A DNA stretch of 64,000 bases from CAXMQZ01 sp963719055 (GCA_963719055.1 CAVRAU010000020.1:1-64000), one strand, 5' to 3'; shown: positions 6,840 through 17,154, numbered from the stretch's first letter. Notes: generated by a model not told the origin, from the letters alone. Numbers and translations: made by a program.

Positions 6840-9173
6840 ATGGATGGTTCTACGAGACTGCCGGAAATCGGAGAACAGTTTGGTCAACTGGCGGAGCACT
6901 GGCCGGACATGGTCTACCGCATGTCTCTGCCAGATGGCAGGTATGAATACGTCGGCCGCGCAGCGACTGAGATCTTCGGATATACGCCGGGGCAGTTCTT
7001 CAGTTGTCCGCGGCTCGTTCGCGAGTTCATCCATCCCGAATGGATCGAATACCTCGATGCGGAGTGGGAAGCGCTGCTTGCCGGGGACATGCCACCCTTC
7101 TACGAGTACCAGATCATCCACGGAAGGTCCGGCGAAACCCGCTGGGTGAGGCAGCGCAATCTGCTGCTTCGCGACGATCACGGCCGGCCGGTAGCTATCG
7201 AAGGCATTGTCACGGACGTGACCGAACGCAAACAAGCCGAAGAAACGCTGCGAAACGAGAAGGAACTGACCGAGGCTGCGTGGGATGCCCAGCGGGACAC
7301 TTTCTTCCTCTTTGAACCCGACACAGGAAGAGCCGTGCGGTGGAACCGGGCGTTCCGGGAGATCACAGGATATACAGATGAGGAAATCGCCGAGCTGCCG
7401 GCTCCGACCTCATATTACGGCCCGGCGGATCTCGAGAAGATCAGCGATTTTCTCCAACAGGTCTTCGAGGCGAAGTGCGGCAGAATAGAGCTGGATCTGA
7501 TCTGTAAGGATCGTCGCAAGGTTCCCACCGAGTACAACGTTTCCGTGGTTCGGGACAAGGAGGGCGCGCCAAGATACCTAATCTCCGTCGGCAGGGATAT
7601 ATCGGAACGGAAACGAGCCGAGGAGGACGTGCGAATGCACCGGGAGCGGATGGCGGGCTTCATGGATTCCGCGTCAGAGAGTTTTCACCTCGTGGACTCC
7701 CATCTCGGAATCATCGAGATCAATGAAAGAGCCATGCAAGCCCTCAAAGGAGTCGCGCCGGAGATTGAGACCAAAGAGGACGTTGTCGGCAGAACGTTGC
7801 TCGATGTCTATCCGTTCATGCAAGGGGAAGGCGGAGAATTCTATTTCAGGAACGTCGTCGAGACCGGGAAGTCCATGAAATTCGACGCCGCCGCCGAACA
7901 TCCTGTTCACGGAACCGTGCACATGACCGTGCAAGCTTTCAAGGTTGGCGACGATCTTGGGATCATCGCCACCGACATCAGTGATCGCAAGCGGGCGGAG
8001 GAAGAGCGCCTGGATCTCGAGCGACAGATGCAGCACGCCCAGAAGCTCGAAAGCCTGGGCGTCCTGGCAGGGGGCATCGCACACGATTTCAACAATCTAC
8101 TGGTGGGGGTTCTAGGGGGTACGGATCTGGCGTTGCAACATGTCACTCCGACTTCACCCGCCAGAGAACTTCTGGAGGACGTGACGAAGGTTGCCAACCG
8201 GGCAGCTGATCTAGCCAACCAGTTGCTTGCCTATTCGGGCAAAGGGCGATTCATCGTCGAGCCTACCGATCTTTCGGTGCTGGTCAAGGAGATGTTCCAA
8301 CTGATTGAAACTTCCGTTGCGAAGAAGATCCGCATTGCCTACGAACTGGACGACGATCTTCCGGCTACCGAGGTCGATGCGACCCAGATCCGCCAGATAG
8401 CGCTCAATCTGGTGATTAATGCAGCAGAAGCGATTGGACAGGGTGCTGGCACGGTCTCGCTCACAACGGGTTCCTTGCAGTGTGATCGGGAGTATCTTGC
8501 CAAGGCGTACCCGGGCGACGAAGCCGAGGAGGGTCGCTACGTCTACCTGGAGGTGATGGACAGCGGAGCCGGCATGGACAGCGAGACCGTGCAAAGAATC
8601 TTCGACCCCTTCTTCACCACCAAGACCACCGGTCGCGGGCTTGGACTGGCAGCTGCACTAGGCATCGTCCGTGGCCATCAAGGCGCCTTCAGGGTGGAGA
8701 GTCAGCCGGGCCTCGGCACGACGATGACCGTCCTCTTGCCGGCCAGCGAAGAGGCGGCGATCAATCGACCTAGAAGACCGGAAGAGTCAGGCGACGACTG
8801 GCAGGGTAGCGGAGTCGTCCTCCTGGTCGATGACGAGGAAATGGTGCGCACCGTCGCCGAGGCGATGCTGGGCCGGCTGGGGTTCGAAGTACTGGTGGCG
8901 ACGGATGGCCGTCAGGGAGTCGAGGTATTTCGCCAGCACGCAGACGAGATCGTTCTGGTTCTCCTCGATATGACGATGCCGGAAATGAACGGCGACGACG
9001 CGTGCCAGGAAATTCTGCGAATCAAGAGCGATGCGAAGGTCCTGCTCTCGAGTGGCTTCCACGAACAGGACGTAACAGGAAGGTTCGTCACTAGCGGCCT
9101 CGCCGGTTTTATTCAGAAGCCGTACCGACTTGATGCGTTTGCCCAGACGATTCGAGAGATTCTCGATTCTTGA
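6840..9173 (+). CDS. Hybrid sensor histidine kinase: PAS-PAS-PAS-HisKA-HATPase-REC
   Basis: ATG 6840 is chosen because GGGAGG lies about 8 bases ahead; a TTG at 6675 in the same frame overlaps the cupin stop and is less likely. The 777-aa protein has no signal peptide or membrane span, so it is a cytosolic sensor. Three PAS/PAC modules follow one another, each PAC ending in a conserved D-[IV]-[ST]-[ED]-R-K-[RQ]-A-E linker. Next is a HisKA box with GGIAHDFNN (phospho-His), the HATPase N box (NLVINAAEAI) and G boxes (DSGAGM, GRGLGLAA). A C-terminal receiver holds DDEE, LLDMTMPEM (phospho-Asp) and the conserved Lys in IQKPY. Internal phosphotransfer from His to Asp is expected. No separate response regulator lies nearby, so the target is unknown. 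Confidence 0.92.
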   Translation: MDGSTRLPEIGEQFGQLAEHWPDMVYRMSLPDGRYEYVGRAATEIFGYTPGQFFSCPRLVREFIHPEWIEYLDAEWEALLAGDMPPFYEYQIIHGRSGETRWVRQRNLLLRDDHGRPVAIEGIVTDVTERKQAEETLRNEKELTEAAWDAQRDTFFLFEPDTGRAVRWNRAFREITGYTDEEIAELPAPTSYYGPADLEKISDFLQQVFEAKCGRIELDLICKDRRKVPTEYNVSVVRDKEGAPRYLISVGRDISERKRAEEDVRMHRERMAGFMDSASESFHLVDSHLGIIEINERAMQALKGVAPEIETKEDVVGRTLLDVYPFMQGEGGEFYFRNVVETGKSMKFDAAAEHPVHGTVHMTVQAFKVGDDLGIIATDISDRKRAEEERLDLERQMQHAQKLESLGVLAGGIAHDFNNLLVGVLGGTDLALQHVTPTSPARELLEDVTKVANRAADLANQLLAYSGKGRFIVEPTDLSVLVKEMFQLIETSVAKKIRIAYELDDDLPATEVDATQIRQIALNLVINAAEAIGQGAGTVSLTTGSLQCDREYLAKAYPGDEAEEGRYVYLEVMDSGAGMDSETVQRIFDPFFTTKTTGRGLGLAAALGIVRGHQGAFRVESQPGLGTTMTVLLPASEEAAINRPRRPEESGDDWQGSGVVLLVDDEEMVRTVAEAMLGRLGFEVLVATDGRQGVEVFRQHADEIVLVLLDMTMPEMNGDDACQEILRIKSDAKVLLSSGFHEQDVTGRFVTSGLAGFIQKPYRLDAFAQTIREILDS

Positions 9174-9196
9174 GGACCGGGCCTACAGTTTCGAAG

Positions 9197-11753
9197 ATGA
9201 CGGCAGAATCACCATCCAACGCAGCCGGGTCTGGGTCAGTCGACTCGACCCAGGGCAAGCTCGGCACGTTCGCCGGGGTGTTCACCCCCAGCGTACTGAC
9301 CATCCTGGGCATCATCCTCTTCTTGCGGATGGGCTACGTGGTCGGAGCGGCCGGCCTCACCCGCGCTCTGATCATGGTGCTGATGGCCAACGCCATCTCG
9401 ATCCTGACCAGTCTGTCGCTCTCGGCGATCGCGACCAATCTGCGAGTCAAGGGAGGCGGCGACTACTACCTGATCTCCCGCACGCTGGGGGTCGAGTACG
9501 GCGGCGCGATCGGGTTGGTGCTCTTTCTGGCGCAAGCGGTCTCGATCGCGTTCTATGCCATTGGATTCGGCGAAGCGATTGCCGGCATCGCCGGGACAAC
9601 GAATCCGCTGGTGCCCCAGATGGTCGCGGCGGCGGCGGTCACACTGCTTTTTGTTCTCGCCTGGCTCGGTGCCGATTGGGCGACCAAGTTTCAGTATGTC
9701 GTGATGGTAGTGCTGGTCGCGGCTTTGGCGTCCTTTTTCGTCGGCGGTTTCGGGTCGGCCAGCGGCGAGCAGCTCCGGGCCAACCTGGCGCCGGCTTCCG
9801 AAATCCCATTCTGGGCCCTGTTCGCGATCTTCTTTCCGGCAGTCACGGGCTTTACCCAGGGGGTGAGCATGTCCGGCGACTTGCGCGACCCGGGCAAGAG
9901 CTTGCCGCGTGGAACGTTCGCTGCAGTCTTTGTGTCTTTTGGGGTGTACATCGTCGCGGCGGTGGTGTTTGCGGCGGTTCTGCCCGGAAGCGAGCTGATC
10001 TCCGACTACGCCGCGATGCGCAAGGTCTCGGCGGTGGCCTGGCTGATCGACGCGGGCGTTATCGCGGCAACGCTGTCGTCGGCGATGGCCTCGTTCCTGG
10101 GCGCGCCCCGCATCTTGCAGTCGCTCGCCGCCGACAAGGTCTTTCCATTGCTCGGTTTCTTCGCCACCGGTCACGGACCGACCAACAACCCGCGCCGGGG
10201 TGTCCTTTTCGCAGGCCTTATCGCTTACACGACCATAGCGCTCGGCAACCTCAACGCCGTCGCCACGATCGTCTCGATGTTCTTCTTGATCTCCTACGGG
10301 CTGCTCAACTACGCGACGTTCTTCGAGGCCCAGGCCAATAGTCCCTCTTTCCGGCCGCGCTTCCGTTTCTTTGACGCCCGGCTGAGCCTGGTTGGAGCCG
10401 CTGCCTGTCTGGCGGTGATGCTCGCGATCAGTCCGATGGCCGGGGCGATCGCCTCGGTGGCCTTGTTCATGCTCTTCCAGTACGTCTCGCGCACGGTGCG
10501 GGTCGAGCGCTGGGCCGACAGCTCGCGGTCTCACCGCCTGCAGCGCGTGCGGGACGACCTGCACGCGGTTCGGGCCGAGCTCGAGCACCCGCGGGACTGG
10601 CGGCCGATGCTGCTGGCGTTTTCGAACGATCCGGGTCGCCGAGAACGGCTGCTTTTCTTCGCGTCCTGGCTCGAGGGAGGAGCTGGCTTTACCACCCTGG
10701 TGCGCCTTCAAGAGGGTGAGGGAGCGGTCGGGCGCCGGCAGCGCAAGGCGGTCGAGGAGGAGCTGGCGAGCGAGATCCGCAGGCTTGGTCTGGATGCGTT
10801 CGCCAAGGTCGTGTTGGCCGACGACGTGGAGCGCGCCGTACCGGTTCTGCTCCAGTCCTACGGGCTGGGCCAGGTCCGTCCCAACACGGTCCTGCTCAAC
10901 TGGTACGACCGCGGCGACACCGAGGAGAGCTCTGGTCTGACGGCCTACAGCGCGTATCTGCGTATGGCGCTGCGCTTCGACTGCAACGTGCTCCTGCTCG
11001 CGGTCCGGAAAGCGGATTTCGAGGCGATCGAGTCGATGCGGCCCCGACCGCCGGATAGACGTCTGGTACCGAGACGATGCCAGCGGCCGGTTGATGCTGC
11101 TCCTGGCGTACCTCATGACCCGCAGTGAGCGCTTCAAGCAGGCGCCGATCCGGCTCTTGGCGACGGCGGAGGGCGGCGAGACCGTCGATGAGGCGGCAGA
11201 GCGTGTGTCACAGATGCTGGAAGAGGTCCGCATCGAGGCGCGGCCCGAAGTGGTCTCCACACCCGGTGCCGACACCGTGATCGCCCATTCACAGGGAGCA
11301 GCGGTCGTCTTCCAGGCCTTTCGCCTGGAGGGCACAGAGCCGCGGAACGTCTTTGGAGGTCCGGTGGATGACGTGGTCAAGGGCCTCGGTTGCACGGTTA
11401 TGGTTCTCGCCAGCCAGGACATCGCGCTCGACTCCGAGCCGGAGGCGGGACGCCATGCCGAGATCGCCGGCGCTGCCGACGCAGCCGAGAAAGCGGTCAA
11501 GCTGGCCAACAAGGCCGATACCGAGGCGGAGAAAGCAGCTGCCGAGGCATCCCAGGCTCGGCAGCTTGTGGACTCGGGCCTGGAATCCGGGGTCGAGCCC
11601 GAGAAGCTCGCCGAGCTCGAGCAAGCGGCTTCAGCGACGGAGGAACGAGCCGAGAAAAACCGGCGCCGGGCCGCGAGACTTCGGGCCAAGGCAGAAGCGG
11701 CGGCAGCCGAGGGGGAGGCGCTCCGCGGCGAGAGCCCGGGCGAGGGTGCGTAG
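9197..11753 (+). CDS. SLC12-type (cation-chloride cotransporter-like) APC permease, one frameshift
   Basis: The N-terminal half has about 12 hydrophobic spans and opens with FAGVFTPSVLTILGIILFLR, the conserved first helix of SLC12/Na-K-Cl cotransporter relatives in the APC superfamily. A large soluble C-terminal domain follows, ending in an Ala/Glu/Lys-rich coiled coil (about residues 760-850). The frame breaks near 11040-11055. Downstream, 'RIDVWYRDDASGRLMLLL' resumes one base over and runs to 11753, so about 851 aa is the intact length. The start could also be a TTG at 9170 overlapping the kinase stop. Substrate (ions or amino acids) cannot be decided from sequence. Confidence 0.82.
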
Positions 11754-11771
11754 GGCCGCTCACTTCAGACC

Positions 11772-11880
11772 AGAGGCCAAGACACCGCACCTACCGCCGG
11801 CAGACGATTCTGACCGCCCTGCTTTTTGCCTCTGTGCTCGCCTCGTGTGCCTGCTATTGGCTAGCTTCATCGGTCCTGAT
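11772..11880 (+). pseudogene. Degraded copy of the cupin gene's signal-peptide region
   Basis: In frame 2 this reads 'HRTYRRQTILTALLFASVLA', close to 'DHTYRRKSVLTALFLAAVLA' at the start of the exported cupin gene at 6208, and the DNA is also similar. No cupin domain follows and no start codon stands where expected. It looks like the remnant of a duplicated gene whose body has been lost. Confidence 0.4.
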
Positions 11881-11933
11881 ATGCACGCTGGAGCCACGAC
11901 AGCACCATGTTCCTTGCACTAGCATAGGCCGCG

Positions 11934-12794
11934 ATGCCCGAGGGTCCAGAAATTCGAAGAGCCGCCGACAGGGTCGCCGCGGCGATTGAAGGGAAGATCG
12001 CGCACGAGGTCTTCTTCGCTTTCGACCGGCTGAAGCCCTTCGAGGGTGAGCTCACCGGGCAGAGGGTCAGCGAAGTGACCACTCGCGGCAAGGGGATGCT
12101 GACGCGCTTCGAGGGCGGGTTGAGCGTCTACACCCACAACCAGCTCTATGGCCGTTGGTACGTGATGCGAGAGGGGCGCCTGCCGAAGACGGGCCGCCAA
12201 CTACGCTTTTCGGTGGGAGCCGGAGACCGCCGGGCCCTGCTCTACTCGGCATCACGAGATCGAAGTCCTCGACGCTCAGGACGAGCGCGCTCACCCGTAT
12301 CTCAGTCGGCTCGGCCCCGACGTCCTTTCCGAAGCGCCGAATGCGGCCGAGCTCGCTGCTCGTCTGGATGAGCCTCGGTTTCGCGGCCGCCAGCTCGCGG
12401 CGTTGCTTCTCGACCAGGGCTTTGTGGCGGGGCTTGGTAACTATCTGCGCGCCGAGATCCTCTTCGAAGCCCGCATCCACCCACGGCGGCGCAGCTGCCG
12501 ACTGCTGCCGAGTCGGAACGCACGCGGCTGGCCGACCGGATCATCGCCTGACCAAGCGAACCTACCGGACCCGTGGCATCACGCTGCGGCCCTTCCCGGG
12601 TCGCCGCGCTCAAGGCCTCAGGGGCTCCGCGCTCTGCCTACCGCTTCTGGGTTTACGGTCGCGCAGGGAATCCCTGCCGAGTCTGCGAGCAGGAGGTCGA
12701 AGTGCAGCCGATCGGTGGGCGGAAGTGCTTCTGGTGTCCTTCCTGCCAGCCAGGTGCCAACGGGAATCGCAGCGCGAAAGGGTCGGCCTCTTGA
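11934..12794 (+). CDS. nei: Fpg/Nei-family DNA glycosylase, three frameshifts
   Basis: The protein starts MPEGPEIRRAADR: Pro2 is the catalytic Schiff-base nucleophile and Glu3 the partner acid of the family, and PEGPEI points to the Nei (endonuclease VIII) side. 'DQGFVAGLGNYLRAEILF' in the middle is the helix-two-turn-helix region, and the end carries a zinc finger, PCRVC then CFWCPSC. The frame moves by one base three times (near 12240, 12490 and 12560-12600). Reading through gives 285 aa, the normal family length. The enzyme removes oxidised pyrimidines and cuts the abasic site in base-excision repair. Intact motifs at both ends argue for sequence error over decay. Its stop overlaps the TTG start of the next gene. 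Confidence 0.82.
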
Positions 12795-13811
12795 AGAACG
12801 GAGCGGTCGCCGAACCTCTGTCGGTCGCGGTGGTGGGCGCGGGTCTTTCCGGTCTCGCCTGTGCGGTCACGCTGCAGCAGCAAGGCCACAAGGTGAGGGT
12901 CTTCGACAAAGGGCGCGGAGTCGGGGGCCGGATGGCGACTCGCCGGACGAACGGCTGGAATTTCGACCATGGCGCTCAGTACTTCACGGTTCGTGACCCA
13001 CGATTCGCGCGCGCGGTCGAGTCGTGGCGACAAGACAGCCTCGTCGCCGCCTGGCATGGCGAGATTGTGGTTCTCGACGGCGGTGAGATCGAGGCAAGCC
13101 AGGGCGCCACGGAACGTTTCGTGGGTGTTCCAAGCATGAGTGCGATCTGCCGACACCTTGCCGCCGGAGTCGAGGTGAGTCTCGAGACGCAGGTGGGTGC
13201 GCTGGAGCTCGGCGACGATCCGTGGGATCTGGTTTCAGTGGAAGGCGTGGGCCTCGGGCGCTACGATGCCGTCGTCGTCTCGGCGCCCTCGCCGCAAGCC
13301 GCGGATCTTCTCAGGCGCGCTGCACCGGCGATGGCCGCTCGAGCCGCGGAAGCGCAGATGGCACCCTGCTGGGCGGCCATGGTTTCGTTGGATGTCCCCC
13401 TCGGTGTCGGTTTCGACGGCGCCTTTGTGCAGGGATCACCGCTGAGCTGGGTGGCTCGCAACACCTCCAAACCCGGCCGACTCGGCGGCGAAGCCTGGGT
13501 GCTGCACGCTTCACCCGATTGGTCGCAGGCGAACCTCGAGCTCGAGCAGCCGGCCGTGGCACAGCTGTTGTTCGAGGCCTTTCGCGACGCGCTCGGTGGA
13601 TTCGACCCGGTGGCGGCTCATCTCGACGCGCATCGATGGCGCTTCGCGCTGCCGACGGAACCGCTGCCCGAGTCCTGCCTCTTCGATGCCCGGCTGCGCC
13701 TGGCGGCATGTGGCGACTGGTGTGGTGGGCCGCGGGTCGAGGGGGCTTTTCTTGTCGGGATGCGCGGCCGCGGACTGTATGATGAGGCTGAGACCGATCA
13801 AGGAGGTGTGA
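12791..13811 (+). CDS. Renalase-like FAD/NAD(P)-dependent oxidoreductase, one frameshift
   Basis: The chain starts at a TTG overlapping the nei stop (TTGA). Near the N-terminus is the FAD-binding VVGAGLSGLACA followed by the GRGVGGRMATRR motif of renalase/amine-oxidase-like flavoproteins, then 'FDHGAQYFTVRDPRF', typical of COG3380 proteins. The frame would run on into the next gene without a stop. Near 13740-13755 it shifts by one base into a frame that ends 'LSGCAAADCMMRLRP' and stops at 13811, giving 339 aa, the family size. The protein probably oxidises a small reduced cofactor or amine; substrate unknown. It overlaps the DoxX gene by TGATG, so translation is likely coupled. Confidence 0.8.
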
Positions 13812-14182
13812 TGCGGATTTTTGCTGTCATCTGTCAAGTCGTGATTGCGCTAGGCGTCGGCAACGTCTGGTTGCTGAGATCCGGCAAGCCGAGTCGTTGG
13901 CGGCCGGAAGGTGCGGGCAACATGGCCGACGAGTTCCGCCGCTACGGGTTTCCCGACTGGATGCGAACCTTCGCTGGTGCGGCGAAGCTGGTCGTCGCCG
14001 TGATGCTCATACTCGGCATCTGGTATCCACCTCTGGCCGTGGTCGCCGGTCTCGCCATGGCGCTTTTCATGGCCGTGGCCGTCGGAGCCCATTTGAAAGT
14101 GGGCGATCCTCCTATGAAGTCTCTGCCTTCGTTCACGTTGTTGCTGCTGTCCCTCTTTGTCGCCTACGCGAACAGCCTCTAA
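13811..14182 (+). CDS. DoxX-like four-helix membrane protein
   Basis: A perfect AAGGAGG sits 5 bases before ATG 13811, which overlaps the previous stop as TGATG. The 123-aa protein has four hydrophobic helices with a 'FRRYGFPDWMRTFAGAAKLVVA' loop and helix, as in the DoxX/DUF4345-like group of small membrane proteins. Members are linked to quinone or thiol redox functions, but many are uncharacterised. Coupling to a flavoprotein supports a redox context. The frame is open through both genes because of the upstream frameshift; the two are separate proteins. Confidence 0.75.
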   Translation: MRIFAVICQVVIALGVGNVWLLRSGKPSRWRPEGAGNMADEFRRYGFPDWMRTFAGAAKLVVAVMLILGIWYPPLAVVAGLAMALFMAVAVGAHLKVGDPPMKSLPSFTLLLLSLFVAYANSL

Positions 14183-14281
14183 GGCCCATACCGCAGAGCT
14201 GAAGGGACGGCGAGAGTAGAGGCCGACCGGCGAAGTCATGGAGATCGTCGACCGCGTCGCTTCGCTGATACGATTGCGCCC

Positions 14282-14704
14282 GTGTCTGGCCGTGACCGTT
14301 ATTTGAGGTCGGCTCTGCCAACCTGGCTCACCAGGATCTTTCTCCTGGCGCTGGGATGCCTGGGCTTTCTCAGCTTCGAGGCCAGTCATCATCTCCATTG
14401 GCACGCTGTCGAAGGGTTGGTTCGCGCTCACGGTCACCTCCACACCGGGGCACATCATCACGAGGAGCGGACTCCTGTCGGGTCTCCCGAGACTCCGCCC
14501 TCGCCCGACCCCGAAGATGAGGACCGCTATCTGGGCTGCGCACCCCTCTCATGGCTCGACGACTCTGGTGGCGGACTGCAGATCTCGCATCCGACCTCTC
14601 CGAGGCAGACCGCAGCCCCCGCCCGCGAACCCGCTCCACTCGCGGGAGAGTCCTATTCCCTTCCTCCCCGAGGACCTCCCACTGTCCGGCTTGTTCTCAG
14701 CTAG
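14282..14704 (+). CDS. Small His-rich membrane-anchored protein, DUF2946-like
   Basis: The 140-aa frame begins at GTG 14282 with one hydrophobic segment (about residues 14-32). Next is a His-rich stretch with HHLHWHAVEG and HGHLHTGAHHH, then Pro-rich sequence, and it ends PPRGPPTVRLVLS. This layout (single helix, His cluster, C-terminal R-G-P-P) resembles DUF2946-type proteins that sit beside copper or zinc TonB receptors. A TonB receptor follows 106 bases downstream. A periplasmic metal-binding helper role is inferred. No good ribosome site is seen at the GTG, so the start is uncertain. Confidence 0.55.
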   Translation: MSGRDRYLRSALPTWLTRIFLLALGCLGFLSFEASHHLHWHAVEGLVRAHGHLHTGAHHHEERTPVGSPETPPSPDPEDEDRYLGCAPLSWLDDSGGGLQISHPTSPRQTAAPAREPAPLAGESYSLPPRGPPTVRLVLS

Positions 14705-14810
14705 CTCTTAGTGACAGCAGGAGTGTGAAATCCGAGCCACCCGGGGTTGGGTCTCGCGCTCGTGTCCCAGGTGGATGGTTCCAACGAGAGGGCAGGGTCA
14801 GGAGATCAGG

Positions 14811-17009
14811 ATGTATTCGCTGAACGTTGTACGCAGGACGCTGTCAGCAGCTTCAGTCCTTGCAGGGGGATATCTGTGGGTCGCCGTGCCGATCGGCCAT
14901 GCTGCCGAGGTTGCAGGTGTGGACCACCCGTCCGCCTGGGAAGCGCACACCCACGATGAAGTAAAGAGCACGGAAGAGGAGAAGGAGCAGACCATCGAGG
15001 AGCACTTGACGGTCACGGCGCGCGCCGACGATCTGACCGGCATCGCGACCTCCGCATCCGAGGGCGCGACCGGCTACGAAGACCTGGAGAAGCGGCCGAT
15101 ACTGCGCACCGGAGAGATCGTCGAGACCGTTCCCGGCGTGATTGCCACCCAGCACAGCGGCGGTGGCAAGGCCAACCAGTATTTTCTGAGAGGTTTCAAC
15201 CTCGATCACGGTACCGACCTCAGTCTGAAGGTGGACGGAATGCCGGTCAATATGCCGACCCATGGCCACGGTCAGGGCTATGCCGACCTCAATTTCCTGA
15301 TTCCAGAGCTCATCGATTCGGTGCAGTTTCGCAAGGGAACCTACTTTGCCAACGTGGGTGATTTCTCGGCCGCCGGCTCGACCGATGTGCTCCTCAGGTC
15401 GATACTGCCCAAGGCCGAGGTGCGGGCGGGCCTGGGGGGCAACGACTTTCAGAAGGCCCTGTTGATGGGCTCGACCTCGGCTGCGGGAGGAGAGTTGCTG
15501 GGAGCGTTCGATTACTTCCACTATGACGGTCCATGGGACAAGCCGGACGATTTCACCAAGCTCAATGGAATGCTGCGGTACTCCGGGACGACCGCAGGCA
15601 GCCATTGGTCGATCATGGCCATGGGTTACGAAGGAGACTGGCAGGCCTCCGATCAGATTCCACTGCGAACGGTAGGAAGAACGGTGCCGCTGTTTGGTTT
15701 TGTCGATCCGTTCCCGAACGGTGATTCGAGCCGCTACAGCCTGTCCGGGCAGGTTCACCGACACGGTGCCTCGACGCTGACGAGCCTCGCTGCCTATCTC
15801 ATCAGCTACGACTTGAATCTGGTCTCCAACTTCACCTACTGCCTCGACTACGGTACCGCGGGTGACTGTGCGGTCGACGACGACGCCTTCAAGCAGTACG
15901 ACGAACGCCTGATTTACGGCCTGGAGCTCGATCAGTCCAGACAATCGAACTGGGCGGATCGGACTCTGTTCTGGCGCTATGGCGCCGACGCGCAGTTTCA
16001 CGATATCGACAATGGGCTGGCGCGAGCGGCGGGTGGCGATGTTCGGCCGGGTGGCGTCATCGCGACCTACGCGGTGAGCGAGCTGATGCTGGGGGTCTTC
16101 GGTGATGTCGAGGTGCAGTGGACTGAGAAGGTGCGGATGATGGCTGGAATTCGTGCCGACTACTACGACGCCGACGTGCGAACCGAGCTGGTGGAGAACA
16201 CCGGACAGCGCGATGATTCGATCGTCAGCCCCAAGCTCAGCTGGGTTCTCGGCCCCTGGAGTCGCACTGAGGTCTATCTCAATTGGGGAATGGGCTTTCA
16301 CAGCAACGACGCCCGCGGCTGGGTGGCGACGCTCGATCCGGTGACCTTGGAGCCGATCGCGCCCGCCGACCCGCTCGTGCGAGCCCGGGGTGCCGATGTG
16401 GGTGTCCGCACCACGATCTTGAGCGGTCTGCAATCGACTCTGACCGCGTTTCAACTCGAGCTCGATTCCGAGTTGGTCTATCTCGGGGATGCTGCGACGA
16501 CAGAGCCGGGACCGCCCAGTCGGCGGATCGGTCTCGAGCTGACCAACTTCTATCGCCTCCGCCCCTGGATCGCTCTCGATCTGGACCTCACTCTGACCGA
16601 TTCCGAATTCACCGATGTGCCGACGGATCAGCAAGAGATCGCCGGCTCGGTCGGCCGGACCCTGCAGCTCGGGATTGACCTGGGACGAGCTACGGGATGG
16701 TTCGGCACGATGCGATGGCGCTACTTCGGCGACATACCGTTGACCGAGGACGGTTCGGTTCGAGGTCGATCTTCATCTCTGGTCAATGGCAGGCTGGGGT
16801 ACGGATTCAACAACGGGCTCCGGCTGATCGTCGAGGGCTTCAACCTGCTCGATCGGCAAGACCCGGATATTCAGTACTTCTATGCGTCGAGGCTGCCGGC
16901 CGAGTTCAGTCCGACCGATGGGCCCGAGCCGATCCAGGGCGTCGAGGACATCCATCTTCACCCGATGGAGAGCCGCTCTCTGCGGGTCTGGCTGGAATAC
17001 GGCTTCTAG
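14811..17009 (+). CDS. TonB-dependent outer-membrane receptor, probably for a metal or chelate
   Basis: ATG 14811, with GGAG 8 bases upstream, opens a signal peptide ending near GHAAEV. A His/Asp/Glu-rich segment (AHTHDEVKSTEEEKE) follows, then a TonB-box-like HLTVTARAD and a plug domain (ETVPGVIATQHSGGG, QYFLRGFNLDHGTDLSLKVDGMPVN). After the plug come about 22 predicted beta-strands, and the chain ends in an aromatic residue (EYGF), as outer-membrane barrels do. At 732 aa it is of normal length. The His-rich N-terminus and the His-rich neighbour point to zinc or copper rather than sugar, by inference. A strong hairpin follows the stop. Confidence 0.88.
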   Translation: MYSLNVVRRTLSAASVLAGGYLWVAVPIGHAAEVAGVDHPSAWEAHTHDEVKSTEEEKEQTIEEHLTVTARADDLTGIATSASEGATGYEDLEKRPILRTGEIVETVPGVIATQHSGGGKANQYFLRGFNLDHGTDLSLKVDGMPVNMPTHGHGQGYADLNFLIPELIDSVQFRKGTYFANVGDFSAAGSTDVLLRSILPKAEVRAGLGGNDFQKALLMGSTSAAGGELLGAFDYFHYDGPWDKPDDFTKLNGMLRYSGTTAGSHWSIMAMGYEGDWQASDQIPLRTVGRTVPLFGFVDPFPNGDSSRYSLSGQVHRHGASTLTSLAAYLISYDLNLVSNFTYCLDYGTAGDCAVDDDAFKQYDERLIYGLELDQSRQSNWADRTLFWRYGADAQFHDIDNGLARAAGGDVRPGGVIATYAVSELMLGVFGDVEVQWTEKVRMMAGIRADYYDADVRTELVENTGQRDDSIVSPKLSWVLGPWSRTEVYLNWGMGFHSNDARGWVATLDPVTLEPIAPADPLVRARGADVGVRTTILSGLQSTLTAFQLELDSELVYLGDAATTEPGPPSRRIGLELTNFYRLRPWIALDLDLTLTDSEFTDVPTDQQEIAGSVGRTLQLGIDLGRATGWFGTMRWRYFGDIPLTEDGSVRGRSSSLVNGRLGYGFNNGLRLIVEGFNLLDRQDPDIQYFYASRLPAEFSPTDGPEPIQGVEDIHLHPMESRSLRVWLEYGF

Positions 17010-17036
17010 GCACCCGGTCGGAGTCTCGCTGCGGCT

Positions 17037-17057
17037 CCCCACCTTCCCGGGTGGGGA
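17037..17057 (+). terminator. Terminator-like hairpin after the TonB receptor
   Basis: CCCCACC (17037-17043) pairs perfectly with GGTGGGG (17050-17056) across a 6-base loop, and a flanking T-A pair extends the stem. It lies 28 bases after the receptor stop. No clean T run follows, so it may be a weak terminator or an mRNA-stabilising hairpin. Confidence 0.45.
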
Positions 17058-17154
17058 AGTCCCACCTTTTCAGTCATTTACCGGGCGTCGGGATCCCGAT
17101 AGGACATCGCCTGCGGCCCGGCCGCTTTCTGCATGAAATGAGCCTGAAGTTTTG

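Noticed and set aside
9236..11689. Minus-strand open frame of 817 codons
   Set aside because: It is antisense to the SLC12 transporter; the product is rich in Arg, Asp, His and Gln with no domain, as expected for the complement of GC-rich membrane-protein codons.
11934..12794. Programmed frameshifting in nei or marR
   Set aside because: Three successive shifts in each, no slippery site or stimulator seen, and the same pattern in a dozen unrelated genes; sequence error is simpler.
12155..14182. A 675-codon frame joining nei remnants, flavoprotein and DoxX
   Set aside because: It arises from frameshifts; a stop and an overlapping ATG with a perfect ribosome site appear at 13811 when one base is corrected, so these are separate genes.
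14853..16634. Minus-strand open frame of 593 codons
   Set aside because: Antisense to the TonB receptor; no signal, domain or ribosome site.
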